In this document: positions 1 to 7,177 of the stretch, piece by piece
How the letters are laid out: each line of letters opens with the position of its first letter
Position numbering within the stretch: position 1 is the stretch's first letter
NCBI RefSeq assembly: GCF_036226885.1
Contig: NZ_CP109027.1
Coordinates: 2,852,001 to 2,916,000, forward strand
Direction: 5' to 3'
From: Streptomyces sp. NBC_00663
Lineage (GTDB): Bacteria; Actinomycetota; Actinomycetes; Streptomycetales; Streptomycetaceae
DNA: 64,000 nucleotides
Notes under the pieces: generated by a model
What the model saw: the letters and a program-made list of their open reading frames with translations, nothing else
The model's database searches: none
What the model was told of the DNA's origin: nothing
Made by a program: the position numbers and the translations under genes

Positions 1-565
1 CGTTGACCGTGAGCTGGATGGTGAGGTCGCTCGGGTCGAGGTCCGTCTCCACCCAGGGGCCGAGCGGGCAGGAGGTGTCGAAGCCCTTGGCCCGGGCCCA
101 CTGCTTCTCGCGCTTCTGGACGTCACGGGCGGTGATGTCGTTGGCGCAGGTGTAGCCGAGGATGACGTCCTTGACGCGCTCGCGCGGGACCTCGCGGCAC
201 ATGCGGCCGATGACCACGGCCAGCTCGGCCTCGTGGTGGACGTCAGCGGAGAAGGCGGGGTACTGGATCGCGTCGCCGGGGCCGATCACCGAGGTGGACG
301 GCTTGAAGAAGGCGAAGGGGGCGTCGGGGACCTCGTTGCCGAGTTCGCGCGCGTGCTCCGCGTAGTTGCGGCCGTAGGCCACGACCTTGTTGGGGAGCAC
401 CGGCGGCAGCAGCCTGACCTTGCTCAGCGGGACCTTCGTGCCGGAGAGCTCGAAGTCGGCGAACGGGATGCCCTTGATGATGTCGAGGACTAGCTCGTCC
501 GGCTTGTCGCCCTCGACCGCGCCGAAGGCGACGTTCCCGTCGATGGAGAATCTGGCGATGCGCAC
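1..565 (-). CDS. Fumarylacetoacetate hydrolase family protein (partial, 3' end outside window)
   Basis: The reverse strand from a GTG at 565 reads MRIARFSIDGN and runs off the left edge after 188 codons. The family core is visible: a G-R-N-Y-A-E-H-A segment, then HHEAELAVVIG, the acidic metal-ligand motif of FAH/2-hydroxyhepta-2,4-diene-1,7-dioate isomerases, then GYTCANDITARD. Members cleave or isomerise 2-oxo or 1,3-dioxo acids with Mg or Ca in the cytosol. The natural substrate cannot be told from sequence. An AGGAT lies about 4 nt before the GTG. The next gene on this strand, the small peptide at 692-877, ends 126 nt upstream. Confidence 0.88.
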   Translation of the reverse strand, partial: MRIARFSIDGNVAFGAVEGDKPDELVLDIIKGIPFADFELSGTKVPLSKVRLLPPVLPNKVVAYGRNYAEHARELGNEVPDAPFAFFKPSTSVIGPGDAIQYPAFSADVHHEAELAVVIGRMCREVPRERVKDVILGYTCANDITARDVQKREKQWARAKGFDTSCPLGPWVETDLDPSDLTIQLTVN

Positions 566-691
566 GGGATCCTGGCGCCCCTCACTGAGCTGGCTGGAGT
601 CTGACGCTCCAGGCTAACGCGGGGAGGGGCGGCGCCTCGCGCATTACTGCGGGGGGCGCCCCGACGGTCGTACGACTTGTAGCGTCGTGAT

Positions 692-877
692 CTACTCGGC
701 GGCGGCGGTGACCGGGACGTCCATCAGGATCGTGCGGCGCGGGTTGGCCGTCTGGGCCGGGAGGTCGACGGAGTGCTCCGGGAGCTCCTGGGTCAGCAGG
801 TCGTCGGCGTCCTCGAGGTGCGCCAGCGTCGTGCGCCGCGGGTTGGCTATGTTGCGGAACATCATCGTCGTCTTCAC
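692..877 (-). CDS. Small unrecognised peptide with duplicated ANPRRT motif
   Basis: This is a 61-codon frame beginning GTG-AAG-ACG-ACG-ATG-ATG. Nearly every codon ends in G or C (the visible exception is one ATA), as in real Streptomyces genes. The peptide has no cysteine and contains the same box twice: ANPRRTTL at residues 11-18 and ANPRRTIL at 44-51. Between them lies an acidic, leucine-containing linker; the tail is hydrophobic and alanine-rich (VPVTAAAE). There is no convincing Shine-Dalgarno sequence before the GTG or the tandem ATGs. The frame is open upstream to an in-frame TAG at 917-919 that closes a 9-codon mini-ORF with an excellent RBS. It sits between an FAH gene and the first conservon, transcribed away from the conservon. 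I do not recognise the family. A secreted or processed peptide, or a small regulator, are both possible. Confidence 0.6.
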   Translation of the reverse strand: MKTTMMFRNIANPRRTTLAHLEDADDLLTQELPEHSVDLPAQTANPRRTILMDVPVTAAAE

Positions 878-916
878 GGTTGTAGTGGGCCCTGTCGTGA
901 GTGAGTTGGCAGTTTC

Positions 917-946
917 CTACGTGTTGTAAAGCGCCAGGCTAAACAT
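917..946 (-). CDS. Nine-codon mini-ORF ahead of the peptide gene
   Basis: ATG at 946 is preceded by GGAGGGG (953-959 on the reverse strand) at ideal spacing, the best ribosome site in this intergenic region. The frame reads MFSLALYNT then TAG (917-919). It is in the same frame as the 692-877 peptide, 23 codons upstream of that GTG. It could be a leader peptide coupling translation to the downstream gene, the true N-terminus of a gene now split by an amber codon, or a chance RBS. Confidence 0.35.
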   Translation of the reverse strand: MFSLALYNT

Positions 947-987
947 GCAATTCCCCTCCGAAGACGCGAAGACCCCATGATCCGCGT

Positions 988-1001
988 GTGAGTTTGCTCA
1001 C
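988..1001. promoter_or_regulatory. Inverted repeat GTGAG-N4-CTCAC upstream of the peptide gene
   Basis: A perfect 5-bp-arm dyad with spacer TTTG, 42 nt upstream of the mini-ORF start. Further upstream on the reverse strand is a TTGACC (1018-1023) that could be a -35 box, although no clean -10 follows. It is a plausible operator for the peptide transcript. No cognate regulator can be named. Confidence 0.3.
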
Positions 1002-1223
1002 GACCCGAGGGGCAAAGCGGTCAATCCGGGCCCACAACTCACCCCTACGAAACGGACATTGACCCCCTGAAGCCATCATTCCGCTCCTGATCATGGCGAC
1101 TGGGACACCTGCCCCGCGTCAACGTTCCGTAGGCATACGTCCGTTATCGTCCGGATCACTTTCTACGACCGGTAACTCAGCCCTCACGTGCTGTCACGTA
1201 GGTCACGGCCTGACCCACGGCCC

Positions 1224-1252
1224 TTGTTGGAGATCCGGCACTGTGCTGGAAT
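1224..1252 (+). promoter_or_regulatory. Candidate promoter of conservon 1
   Basis: TTGTTG (1224-1229), 17-bp spacer, TGGAAT (1247-1252). The -10 lies in GTGCTGGAAT, a 10-mer that recurs exactly upstream of conservon 2 at 7058-7067, where TTGGAC precedes it by 18 bp. The implied 5' UTR is about 185 nt. Three TCACG repeats lie immediately upstream at 1184-1207. Confidence 0.4.
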
Positions 1253-1443
1253 CTCACGGAACCGCCGCAGGAACGAGCCGGCGCACAGGGGGCGCACCGC
1301 GCGCCTAGTGGCGGCGAGAAGGGGGAACCAGCGCCGGTCACTCACGACCATCGGGGGGCGTAATTCAGGGCGCCCCTCAGTACGCCGACACCGTGCCCTT
1401 CCGTTCACGCGGAGGGGTGCCTGGTCCAGAGGTTGCGACGCTA

Positions 1444-4400
1444 GTGCAGGGACGTTTCAAGAGGGATGGCAGTGCTTCGGCGGAGCCGGAGCCGCACGGC
1501 GGGACTGCCCCCAGCAATGGCAGCTCCTCGCCCCAGCACGCCCAGAACCCGGGCCAGGCGGCGTCCGGCGACGGAGGCACGCGCCCCGGCGCGACGCCCT
1601 CCGGCAGCGCCAAATCCGCCACCCCGGCGGCCAAGCCGTCGAAGAGCCCGACCGGGCCCGGTTCGCGAATAGCGCTGCGCAACTGGCGTATCTCCACGCG
1701 TCTGGTGTCGCTGCTCGCGCTGCCCGTGGTCGCGGCCACCTCGCTGGGCGCGCTGCGCATCAGCGACAACGTGGACGACATCCAGCAGCTCGAGAACATG
1801 AAGCTGCTGACCGACATGACCAAGCAGGCGACGGCCCTGGCCGAGGCGCTGCAGAACGAGCGTGACCAGTCGGCCGGCCCGCTGGCGCACGGCTCCAGCG
1901 CGAGCGACTACACGATCAAGGGTCTGCGGGACAAGACCGACCGCGCGCGCGACGACTTCATCGACTCGTCCGAGGAGATCGACGACCAGGGCAGCGGCCT
2001 CCAGGGCATCCGCGACAACGTGGTGCTCCTGGTCGAGAACCTGCGCTCGGTCGACAAGGTCCGCAACGACGCCTACGAGGCCCAGGGCAACTCCACCCAG
2101 ACCGTGGAGGCCTACCACCGGATCATCACGCAGCTGCTGGACCTCTCGCAGGACATGGCGCAGGCCACCAGCAACCCCGACATGATCCAGCGGACGCGTT
2201 CCCTGGCGGCCTTCTCCGCCGCCAAGGAGTACGCCTCGATCCAGCGCGCCGTCCTCGCCGCGGCCCTGCCCGCGAACAAGACGTCCCTGGGTGACCTCTC
2301 CGAGAACGACCGGCTGTACGCCCAGTCGGCGTTGCAGAGCCAGGACGCCGAACTCCGGAGCTTCCAGTCCATCTACGGCCAGACCGCGGCCGTGGAGCTG
2401 CTGGAGCCCATCAGCGACAACAACACGACCATCCAGTCCTCCGACACCTACGCCAGCCGGGCCCTGGACTCCACCAACGGTCTGGAGAACCTGGACAAGC
2501 GGTCGTACAAGGACTGGCTGGACGACAGCTCGACCAAGATCGACCAGATGGGCAAGATCGAGAGCACGCTGCTCGAGCAGATGGAGCAGAAGGCCCGCGA
2601 GCTGCGCAACGAGTCGGAGAGTGAGGCGATCCTCTCCGGTGCGCTGATCCTGCTCGTGCTCGGTATCTCGCTCGTCGGCGCCTTCGTGGTGGCCCGCTCC
2701 ATGATCCGCTCGCTGCGGCGCCTGGAGGAGACCGCGACCAAGGTCGCCACCGACCGGCTGCCCGAGCTGGTCAAGCAGCTGTCCGAGTCCGACCCGCAGG
2801 ACGTCGACACGTCCGTGGAGTCGGTCGGTGTGCACTCGCGCGACGAGATCGGCAAGGTGGCCGCGGCCTTCGACGACGTGCACCGCGAGGCGGTCCGGCT
2901 CGCCGCCGAGCAGGCCCTGCTGCGGGGCAACGTCAACGCGATGTTCACCAACCTCTCGCGCCGCTCCCAGGGTCTTATCCAGCGCCAGCTGTCGCTGATC
3001 TCCGAGCTCGAGTCCCGTGAGGCCGACCCGGACCAGCTGTCCTCGCTGTTCAAGCTCGACCACCTCGCGACCCGTATGCGCCGTAACGGTGAGAACCTCC
3101 TCGTCCTCGCCGGTGAAGAGCCCGGCCGGCGCTGGACCCGTCCGGTCCCGCTGGTCGACGTGCTCCGCGCCGCCGCCTCCGAGGTGGAGCAGTACGAGCG
3201 CATCGAGCTGGCCTCGGTGCCGACCACCGAAGTCGCCGGCCGTGTGGTCAACGACCTCGTGCACCTCCTCGCCGAGCTGCTCGAGAACGCGACCTCGTTC
3301 TCCTCTCCGCAGACCAAGGTCAAGGTCACCGGTCACGCGCTGCCCGACGGCCGCGTGCTGATCGAGATCCACGACACCGGCATCGGCCTCTCCCCCGAGG
3401 ACCTCGCGGCGATCAACGAGCGGCTGGCCTCGCCGCCCACCGTGGACGTCTCGGTCTCCCGCCGCATGGGTCTGTTCGTGGTCGGTCGTCTGTCGCAGCG
3501 TCACGGCATCCGTATCCAGCTGCGCCCGTCCGACTCCGGTGGTACGACCGCGCTGGTCATGCTGCCCGTCGATGTCGCCCAGGGCGGCAAGAAGCCGCAG
3601 CCCAAGCCCGGTCAGGGTGCGGGTGGCGGTGCGCCGTCCGCCGCGCAGGCGGCCGCCGGGGTGGCCGCGGCCCGTCGGGGCCCGCAGGGCGGCTCTCTCG
3701 GCGCGGGCGCGCCCGCCGGTGGCGGTGCCCTCGGCGCCGGTCCGCAGCCGGGCGGTCTGCTCGGTGCCGGTCAGGGGCCACGGGCCGCGCTGCCCGGCAC
3801 GGGCAACGTCGGTCGTCCGGGTGGTCCGCGTGGTCCCCAGTCCCCGTCCGCTCCTCCGCAGGGCCGGCCCGCTCCGGCCGGTGCGGGTGCCGGCTTCGGT
3901 GGTCAGGCGCCCGGTGCCCCGCAGGGTCTCCAGGCCGCCGGTACCGGTGGTCCGCAGGACGCCTTCGGTGGCGGCCGGCCGCAGCAGTCCGCGCCGTCGG
4001 GTGAGCAGGGCGGCGGTCGTCGTGGCCGTCAGCTTCCTGGCCGCGGTGGTCCGCGGGCCGAGCTGCCGGGCGGCAACCCGCAGCAGTCGCGGCCCAGCTG
4101 GAGCGACGAGAACGCACAGCCGCAGATCTCGCACGCCTCGCTCGACGCCCCGCGCGGCCATGACGAGCAGGACCCGTCGCAGACCTCGCGCATGCCGCGG
4201 ATCGACGACCGGCAGGGCCCGGGCAGCACGTCCGAGTTCCCCCGCCCGGACTTCGACGCCCCCATGCCGGGCACCGGCGGCCCGCAGAACACCGGCCAGT
4301 ACCCCCGCCCGAGCGCGGTGCCCGGTGCACAGGGCTCCGGCCAGTTCGCCCGTCCCGGCACCTCGCAGGACTCCGGCCAGTTCGCGTCGGCGGACTTCGG

Positions 4401-5310
4401 CGGCCCGCAGAGCACCGGCCAGTTCGAGCGGCCTGACTTCGACGCCCCGCAGAACACGGGCCAGTTCGCCCAGCCGGGCGGCAACGCCCAGCAGAGCGGC
4501 ACCGGTTCCTTCGTCCGCCCGGACGTCTTCGGCACCCCGGCCGCGACCGGCCCGTCCGCGACCGGTCAGTTCCCGGTCCCGCAGGGGTACGACAACGGCT
4601 CCACGGGCCAGTTCCCGGCGCCGGGCCACGACAGCAGCTCGACCGGCCAGCACGCGCTGCCGGGCCGCCAGTCCCCCACCGGACCGGCGAACCCGCAGCA
4701 GACCGGCCAGTTCGAGCGGCCGCAGCAGGGTGCCGGACGCAGTCCCGCCGACTTCGGCGCCCCGCAGCGTCCGCAGGCGCAGCGGCCCGTACGCCAGGAG
4801 CCCGAGGCGCTGCCCCCGGCGGCAGGACCCGGTGACGGACGTACGCCGCTGTACGACACCCTGGAGACCAACTGGTTCCACGGTGCACCGGGTCAGCCGG
4901 GCCAGCCGGGCCAGCCGGGTCAGCCCGCGAACGGCAACGGCGCGGCCCCGGCCGCCCCGGCCCAGACCCCCCAGCAGTCGCAGGCTCCGGCCGCTCCCCA
5001 GCGTCCCGCCTCCGCCGCCTGGCGCAGCTCGCCGAACGACGATCTCGTCCGGCAGGCCGAGCGCGTGCGGCAGCCCGCCGCGGGCGGTGTCACCACCTCC
5101 GGCCTGCCGCGCCGGGTGCCCCGGGCGAACCTCGTCCCGGGCACGGCTCAGCAGCAACAGCACCAAGCCGGTCCGGCGGTCTCCCGTGCGCCTGATGACG
5201 TACGCGGCCGTCTGACCAATCTCCGTCGGGGTATCGCACAAGGTCGTCAGGTCGGCGGTAACGGCCAGACGGGCAGCTTCCCGAACCCCACTCACCAGCA
5301 GGAGCGTTAG
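1444..5310 (+). CDS. cvnA: CvnA: membrane sensor-kinase-like protein of conservon 1
   Basis: About 1,288 residues. An acidic and proline-rich N-terminus is followed by a membrane segment (near 85-110), a nitrate-sensor-type (NIT) extracytoplasmic region containing NERDQSAGPLA, a second membrane segment (near 398-420), HAMP, and a GHKL ATPase domain with the N-box LLENATSFSS. There is no clear phospho-accepting H-box, as is usual for CvnA proteins. The last 600 residues are low-complexity Gly/Pro/Gln with about ten TGQ(F/Y/H) units and a GQP tandem repeat, ending in GLPRRVPRANLV and DVRGRLTNLRRG. CvnA is known to assemble with CvnB/C/D in a GPCR-like signalling complex. The frame is open from a GTG at 1393, but AGAGG 11 nt before the GTG at 1444 favours the later start. 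Confidence 0.9.
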   Translation: MQGRFKRDGSASAEPEPHGGTAPSNGSSSPQHAQNPGQAASGDGGTRPGATPSGSAKSATPAAKPSKSPTGPGSRIALRNWRISTRLVSLLALPVVAATSLGALRISDNVDDIQQLENMKLLTDMTKQATALAEALQNERDQSAGPLAHGSSASDYTIKGLRDKTDRARDDFIDSSEEIDDQGSGLQGIRDNVVLLVENLRSVDKVRNDAYEAQGNSTQTVEAYHRIITQLLDLSQDMAQATSNPDMIQRTRSLAAFSAAKEYASIQRAVLAAALPANKTSLGDLSENDRLYAQSALQSQDAELRSFQSIYGQTAAVELLEPISDNNTTIQSSDTYASRALDSTNGLENLDKRSYKDWLDDSSTKIDQMGKIESTLLEQMEQKARELRNESESEAILSGALILLVLGISLVGAFVVARSMIRSLRRLEETATKVATDRLPELVKQLSESDPQDVDTSVESVGVHSRDEIGKVAAAFDDVHREAVRLAAEQALLRGNVNAMFTNLSRRSQGLIQRQLSLISELESREADPDQLSSLFKLDHLATRMRRNGENLLVLAGEEPGRRWTRPVPLVDVLRAAASEVEQYERIELASVPTTEVAGRVVNDLVHLLAELLENATSFSSPQTKVKVTGHALPDGRVLIEIHDTGIGLSPEDLAAINERLASPPTVDVSVSRRMGLFVVGRLSQRHGIRIQLRPSDSGGTTALVMLPVDVAQGGKKPQPKPGQGAGGGAPSAAQAAAGVAAARRGPQGGSLGAGAPAGGGALGAGPQPGGLLGAGQGPRAALPGTGNVGRPGGPRGPQSPSAPPQGRPAPAGAGAGFGGQAPGAPQGLQAAGTGGPQDAFGGGRPQQSAPSGEQGGGRRGRQLPGRGGPRAELPGGNPQQSRPSWSDENAQPQISHASLDAPRGHDEQDPSQTSRMPRIDDRQGPGSTSEFPRPDFDAPMPGTGGPQNTGQYPRPSAVPGAQGSGQFARPGTSQDSGQFASADFGGPQSTGQFERPDFDAPQNTGQFAQPGGNAQQSGTGSFVRPDVFGTPAATGPSATGQFPVPQGYDNGSTGQFPAPGHDSSSTGQHALPGRQSPTGPANPQQTGQFERPQQGAGRSPADFGAPQRPQAQRPVRQEPEALPPAAGPGDGRTPLYDTLETNWFHGAPGQPGQPGQPGQPANGNGAAPAAPAQTPQQSQAPAAPQRPASAAWRSSPNDDLVRQAERVRQPAAGGVTTSGLPRRVPRANLVPGTAQQQQHQAGPAVSRAPDDVRGRLTNLRRGIAQGRQVGGNGQTGSFPNPTHQQER
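4890..4923 (+). repeat. Tandem 9-bp repeats inside cvnA (GQP units)
   Basis: About four units of cagccgggy encode Gly-Gln-Pro repeats in the disordered tail of the first CvnA. This is a likely slippage-prone site whose copy number may vary between strains. Confidence 0.7.
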
Positions 5311-5733
5311 TTGAGCCCGATGAGCCAGGCGGCACAGAACCTCAACTGGTTGATCACCAACTTCGTGGACAACACCCCAGGGGTGTCCCACACCGTCGTC
5401 GTGTCCGCCGACGGTCTTCTGCTGGCGATGTCCGAGGGCTTCCCGCGGGACCGTGCCGACCAGCTGGCGGCCGTCGCGTCGGGCCTGACCTCGCTCACGG
5501 CCGGCGCCTCCCGGATCTTCGAGGGCGGCAACGTGGCACAGACGGTCGTCGAGATGGAACGGGGCTTCCTGTTCCTGATGTCCGTCTCGGACGGCTCGTC
5601 GCTGGCCGTGCTCGCACACCCCGAGTGCGACATCGGCCTCGTCGGCTACGAGATGGCCCTGCTCGTCGACCGCGCGGGTGCGGTGCTCACGCCCGATCTC
5701 CGCGCGGAACTACAAGGCAGTCTGCTTCACTGA
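5311..5733 (+). CDS. cvnB: CvnB: roadblock/LC7 protein of conservon 1
   Basis: 140 residues with one roadblock/LC7 fold (LNWLITNFVDN; VVVSADGLLLAMS; MERGFLFLMSVSDGS). Proteins of this family act as scaffolds or regulators of small Ras-like GTPases, here CvnD. The TTG start at 5311 directly follows the cvnA stop and has GGAG at 6-nt spacing. The paralogue at 10509 begins with GTG at the equivalent codon, which supports this unusual start over the in-frame ATG three codons later. The two CvnB proteins are nearly identical. Confidence 0.92.
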   Translation: MSPMSQAAQNLNWLITNFVDNTPGVSHTVVVSADGLLLAMSEGFPRDRADQLAAVASGLTSLTAGASRIFEGGNVAQTVVEMERGFLFLMSVSDGSSLAVLAHPECDIGLVGYEMALLVDRAGAVLTPDLRAELQGSLLH

Positions 5734-5846
5734 ACCGCCTCGATCCACCCGCCTCACGAAATCACCGTCGGCCGACACAATCCCCCCACCGGCCTCACCA
5801 AGACGGCACGACTGACCGGAAGTTTGCTGTCCCGCCCGGAGGATCA

Positions 5847-6242
5847 ATGACCCCGCCCACCGCCTCTCATGATCCGTACGCGGAGCCGTACGAGGATGAG
5901 GGCGACCAGCCGCTGGTACGTCCGTACGCGATGACCGGCGGCCGGACCCGGCCGCGCTACCAGCTCGCCATAGAGGCCCTGATCAGCACCACGGCCGACC
6001 CGGCGGCACTGATGGGCCTGCTCCCCGAGCATCAGCGCATCTGCCACCTGTGCCGTGAGGTGAAGTCGGTGGCCGAGGTGTCGGCGCTCCTGGCCATGCC
6101 GCTCGGCGTGGCCCGCATCCTCGTCGCGGACCTCGCCGAGGCAGGTCTCGTCGCCATTCACCAGCCGGGCGGCGACGAGAGCACCGGCGCTCCGGACGTG
6201 ACACTGCTCGAAAGGGTGCTCAGTGGACTTCGCAAGCTCTGA
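5847..6242 (+). CDS. cvnC: CvnC: DUF742 protein of conservon 1
   Basis: 131 residues. The DUF742 core runs from RPYAMTGGRTRP through LPEHQRICHLCREVKSVAEVSALL to the winged-helix-like LGVARILVADLAEAGLV, ending VTLLERVLSGLRKL. The ATG at 5847 has a textbook GGAGG five bases upstream, so the longer open frame from 5625 is not used. It lies 113 nt after cvnB and its 3' end overlaps cvnD by 20 nt in another frame, implying translational coupling. The pair of cysteines in ICHLC is conserved in the paralogue. Confidence 0.92.
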   Translation: MTPPTASHDPYAEPYEDEGDQPLVRPYAMTGGRTRPRYQLAIEALISTTADPAALMGLLPEHQRICHLCREVKSVAEVSALLAMPLGVARILVADLAEAGLVAIHQPGGDESTGAPDVTLLERVLSGLRKL

Positions 6243-6798
6243 CGGAGGCCGGGCGACCACCTCCGCGAAGATCGTGGTGGCCGGCGGCTTCGGCGTCGGC
6301 AAGACCACGTTCGTGGGCGCCGTCTCCGAGATCAACCCGCTGCGCACCGAGGCCGTCATGACGTCCGCGTCGGCGGGCATCGACGACCTCACCCACACCG
6401 GGGACAAGACCACCACCACGGTGGCCATGGACTTCGGCCGTATCACCCTGGACCAGGACCTGATCCTGTACCTCTTCGGTACGCCCGGTCAGGACCGCTT
6501 CTGGTTCATGTGGGACGACCTGGTGCGCGGCGCGATCGGCGCGGTGGTCCTGGTGGACACCCGGCGCCTGGCCGACTGCTTCCCCGCGGTCGACTACTTC
6601 GAGAACAGCGGGCTGCCGTTCGTCGTGGCCCTCAACGGTTTCGACGGGCACCAGCCCTACGCACCCGAGGAGGTGCGCGAGGCGCTTCAGATCGGTCCGG
6701 ACACCCCGATCATCACGACGGACGCCCGGCACCGCTCGGATGCGAAGAGTGCCCTGATCACACTGGTTGAGCACGCCCTCATGGCACGTCTGCGATAG
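6223..6798 (+). CDS. cvnD: CvnD: Ras-like small GTPase of conservon 1
   Basis: 191 residues. G1/P-loop GGFGVGKTT near residues 21-29, a G3-like FGTPGQDRF near 86-94 (TPGQ where Ras has DTAGQ), and NGFD near 138 at the G4 position (where Ras has NKxD). These changes are usual for conservon/MglA-like GTPases. It is the GTP-switch output of the CvnA-CvnB-CvnC complex at the membrane. The GTG start lies inside cvnC. Bases 6331-6543 are identical to 11711-11923 of the second cvnD, while the flanking DNA has diverged at silent positions. Confidence 0.92.
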   Translation: MDFASSDGGRATTSAKIVVAGGFGVGKTTFVGAVSEINPLRTEAVMTSASAGIDDLTHTGDKTTTTVAMDFGRITLDQDLILYLFGTPGQDRFWFMWDDLVRGAIGAVVLVDTRRLADCFPAVDYFENSGLPFVVALNGFDGHQPYAPEEVREALQIGPDTPIITTDARHRSDAKSALITLVEHALMARLR

Positions 6799-6840
6799 CA
6801 CTCAAATCGTCCGCGCCATACGGCAGTTGTCGTAGATGCA

Positions 6841-6878
6841 CCGGAGCCGACTGTGTCCTTTGACACGGTCGGCCCCGG
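6841..6878 (+). terminator. Terminator hairpin after conservon 1
   Basis: Long near-perfect inverted repeat: CCGgaGCCGACtGTGTC, loop CTTT, GACACgGTCGGccCCGG. It begins 43 nt after the cvnD stop. No long U-run follows, as is common in Streptomyces. Confidence 0.7.
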
Positions 6879-6956
6879 TGTTCATAACGTTTCGGCAGAG
6901 GAATCGGGTGGTATGGCCACGCGTCGCGGTCAACCGGTGTCGCTGCGTCCACAAAG

Positions 6957-6976
6957 GCCCCGTCTTTTGACGGGGC
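6957..6976 (+). terminator. Second terminator hairpin, conservon 1/2 boundary
   Basis: Perfect 8-bp stem GCCCCGTC / GACGGGGC with TTTT loop, followed by a short T-containing stretch. It insulates conservon 2 from read-through. Confidence 0.65.
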
Positions 6977-7037
6977 TCGCTCTTTATGACCGTTTTATCT
7001 AGGGCTTACATCACTCGGTATCCCCGCACTCCCATGT

Positions 7038-7067
7038 TTGGACGAGCGCAGGACCACGTGCTGGAAT
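7038..7067 (+). promoter_or_regulatory. Candidate promoter of conservon 2
   Basis: TTGGAC (7038-7043), 18-bp spacer, TGGAAT (7062-7067), within the GTGCTGGAAT 10-mer shared with conservon 1. It lies 110 nt upstream of the cvnA start codon. Confidence 0.4.
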
Positions 7068-7177
7068 GCCTGAACTGCCCAATAGTCAAAGACGTACTCA
7101 TCAGTCGAAGGCGAACTGGGCTCTGAGAGACTGCGGCACAACGTAGGTGCCGACCCCTCCGAGAGGTTGTTGGTCGA

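Larger units (their letters stand above)
947..1443. other. Intergenic region between the peptide gene and conservon 1
   Basis: This 497-base gap holds the dyad at 988-1001, three closely spaced TCACG copies at 1184-1188, 1194-1198 and 1203-1207 (about one helical turn apart), and a candidate promoter at 1224-1252. The short open frames in it have poor codon usage or are antisense shadows. I see no convincing additional gene. Confidence 0.6.
6799..7177. other. Intergenic region between the two conservons
   Basis: A 379-base gap. It contains two terminator hairpins after conservon 1 (6841-6878 and 6957-6976) and the candidate promoter of conservon 2 (7038-7067). No gene with credible codon usage was seen. 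Confidence 0.6.

Noticed and set aside
687-929. Forward 80-codon frame opposite the small peptide
   Set aside because: Poor third-position GC and no RBS; the reverse frame has far better codon usage.
1441-5619. 1,392-codon open frame on the reverse strand opposite cvnA/cvnB
   Set aside because: Very high GC opens long antisense frames. This one has Arg/Gly/Leu-rich composition without domains, and the forward strand has clear CvnA and CvnB domains.
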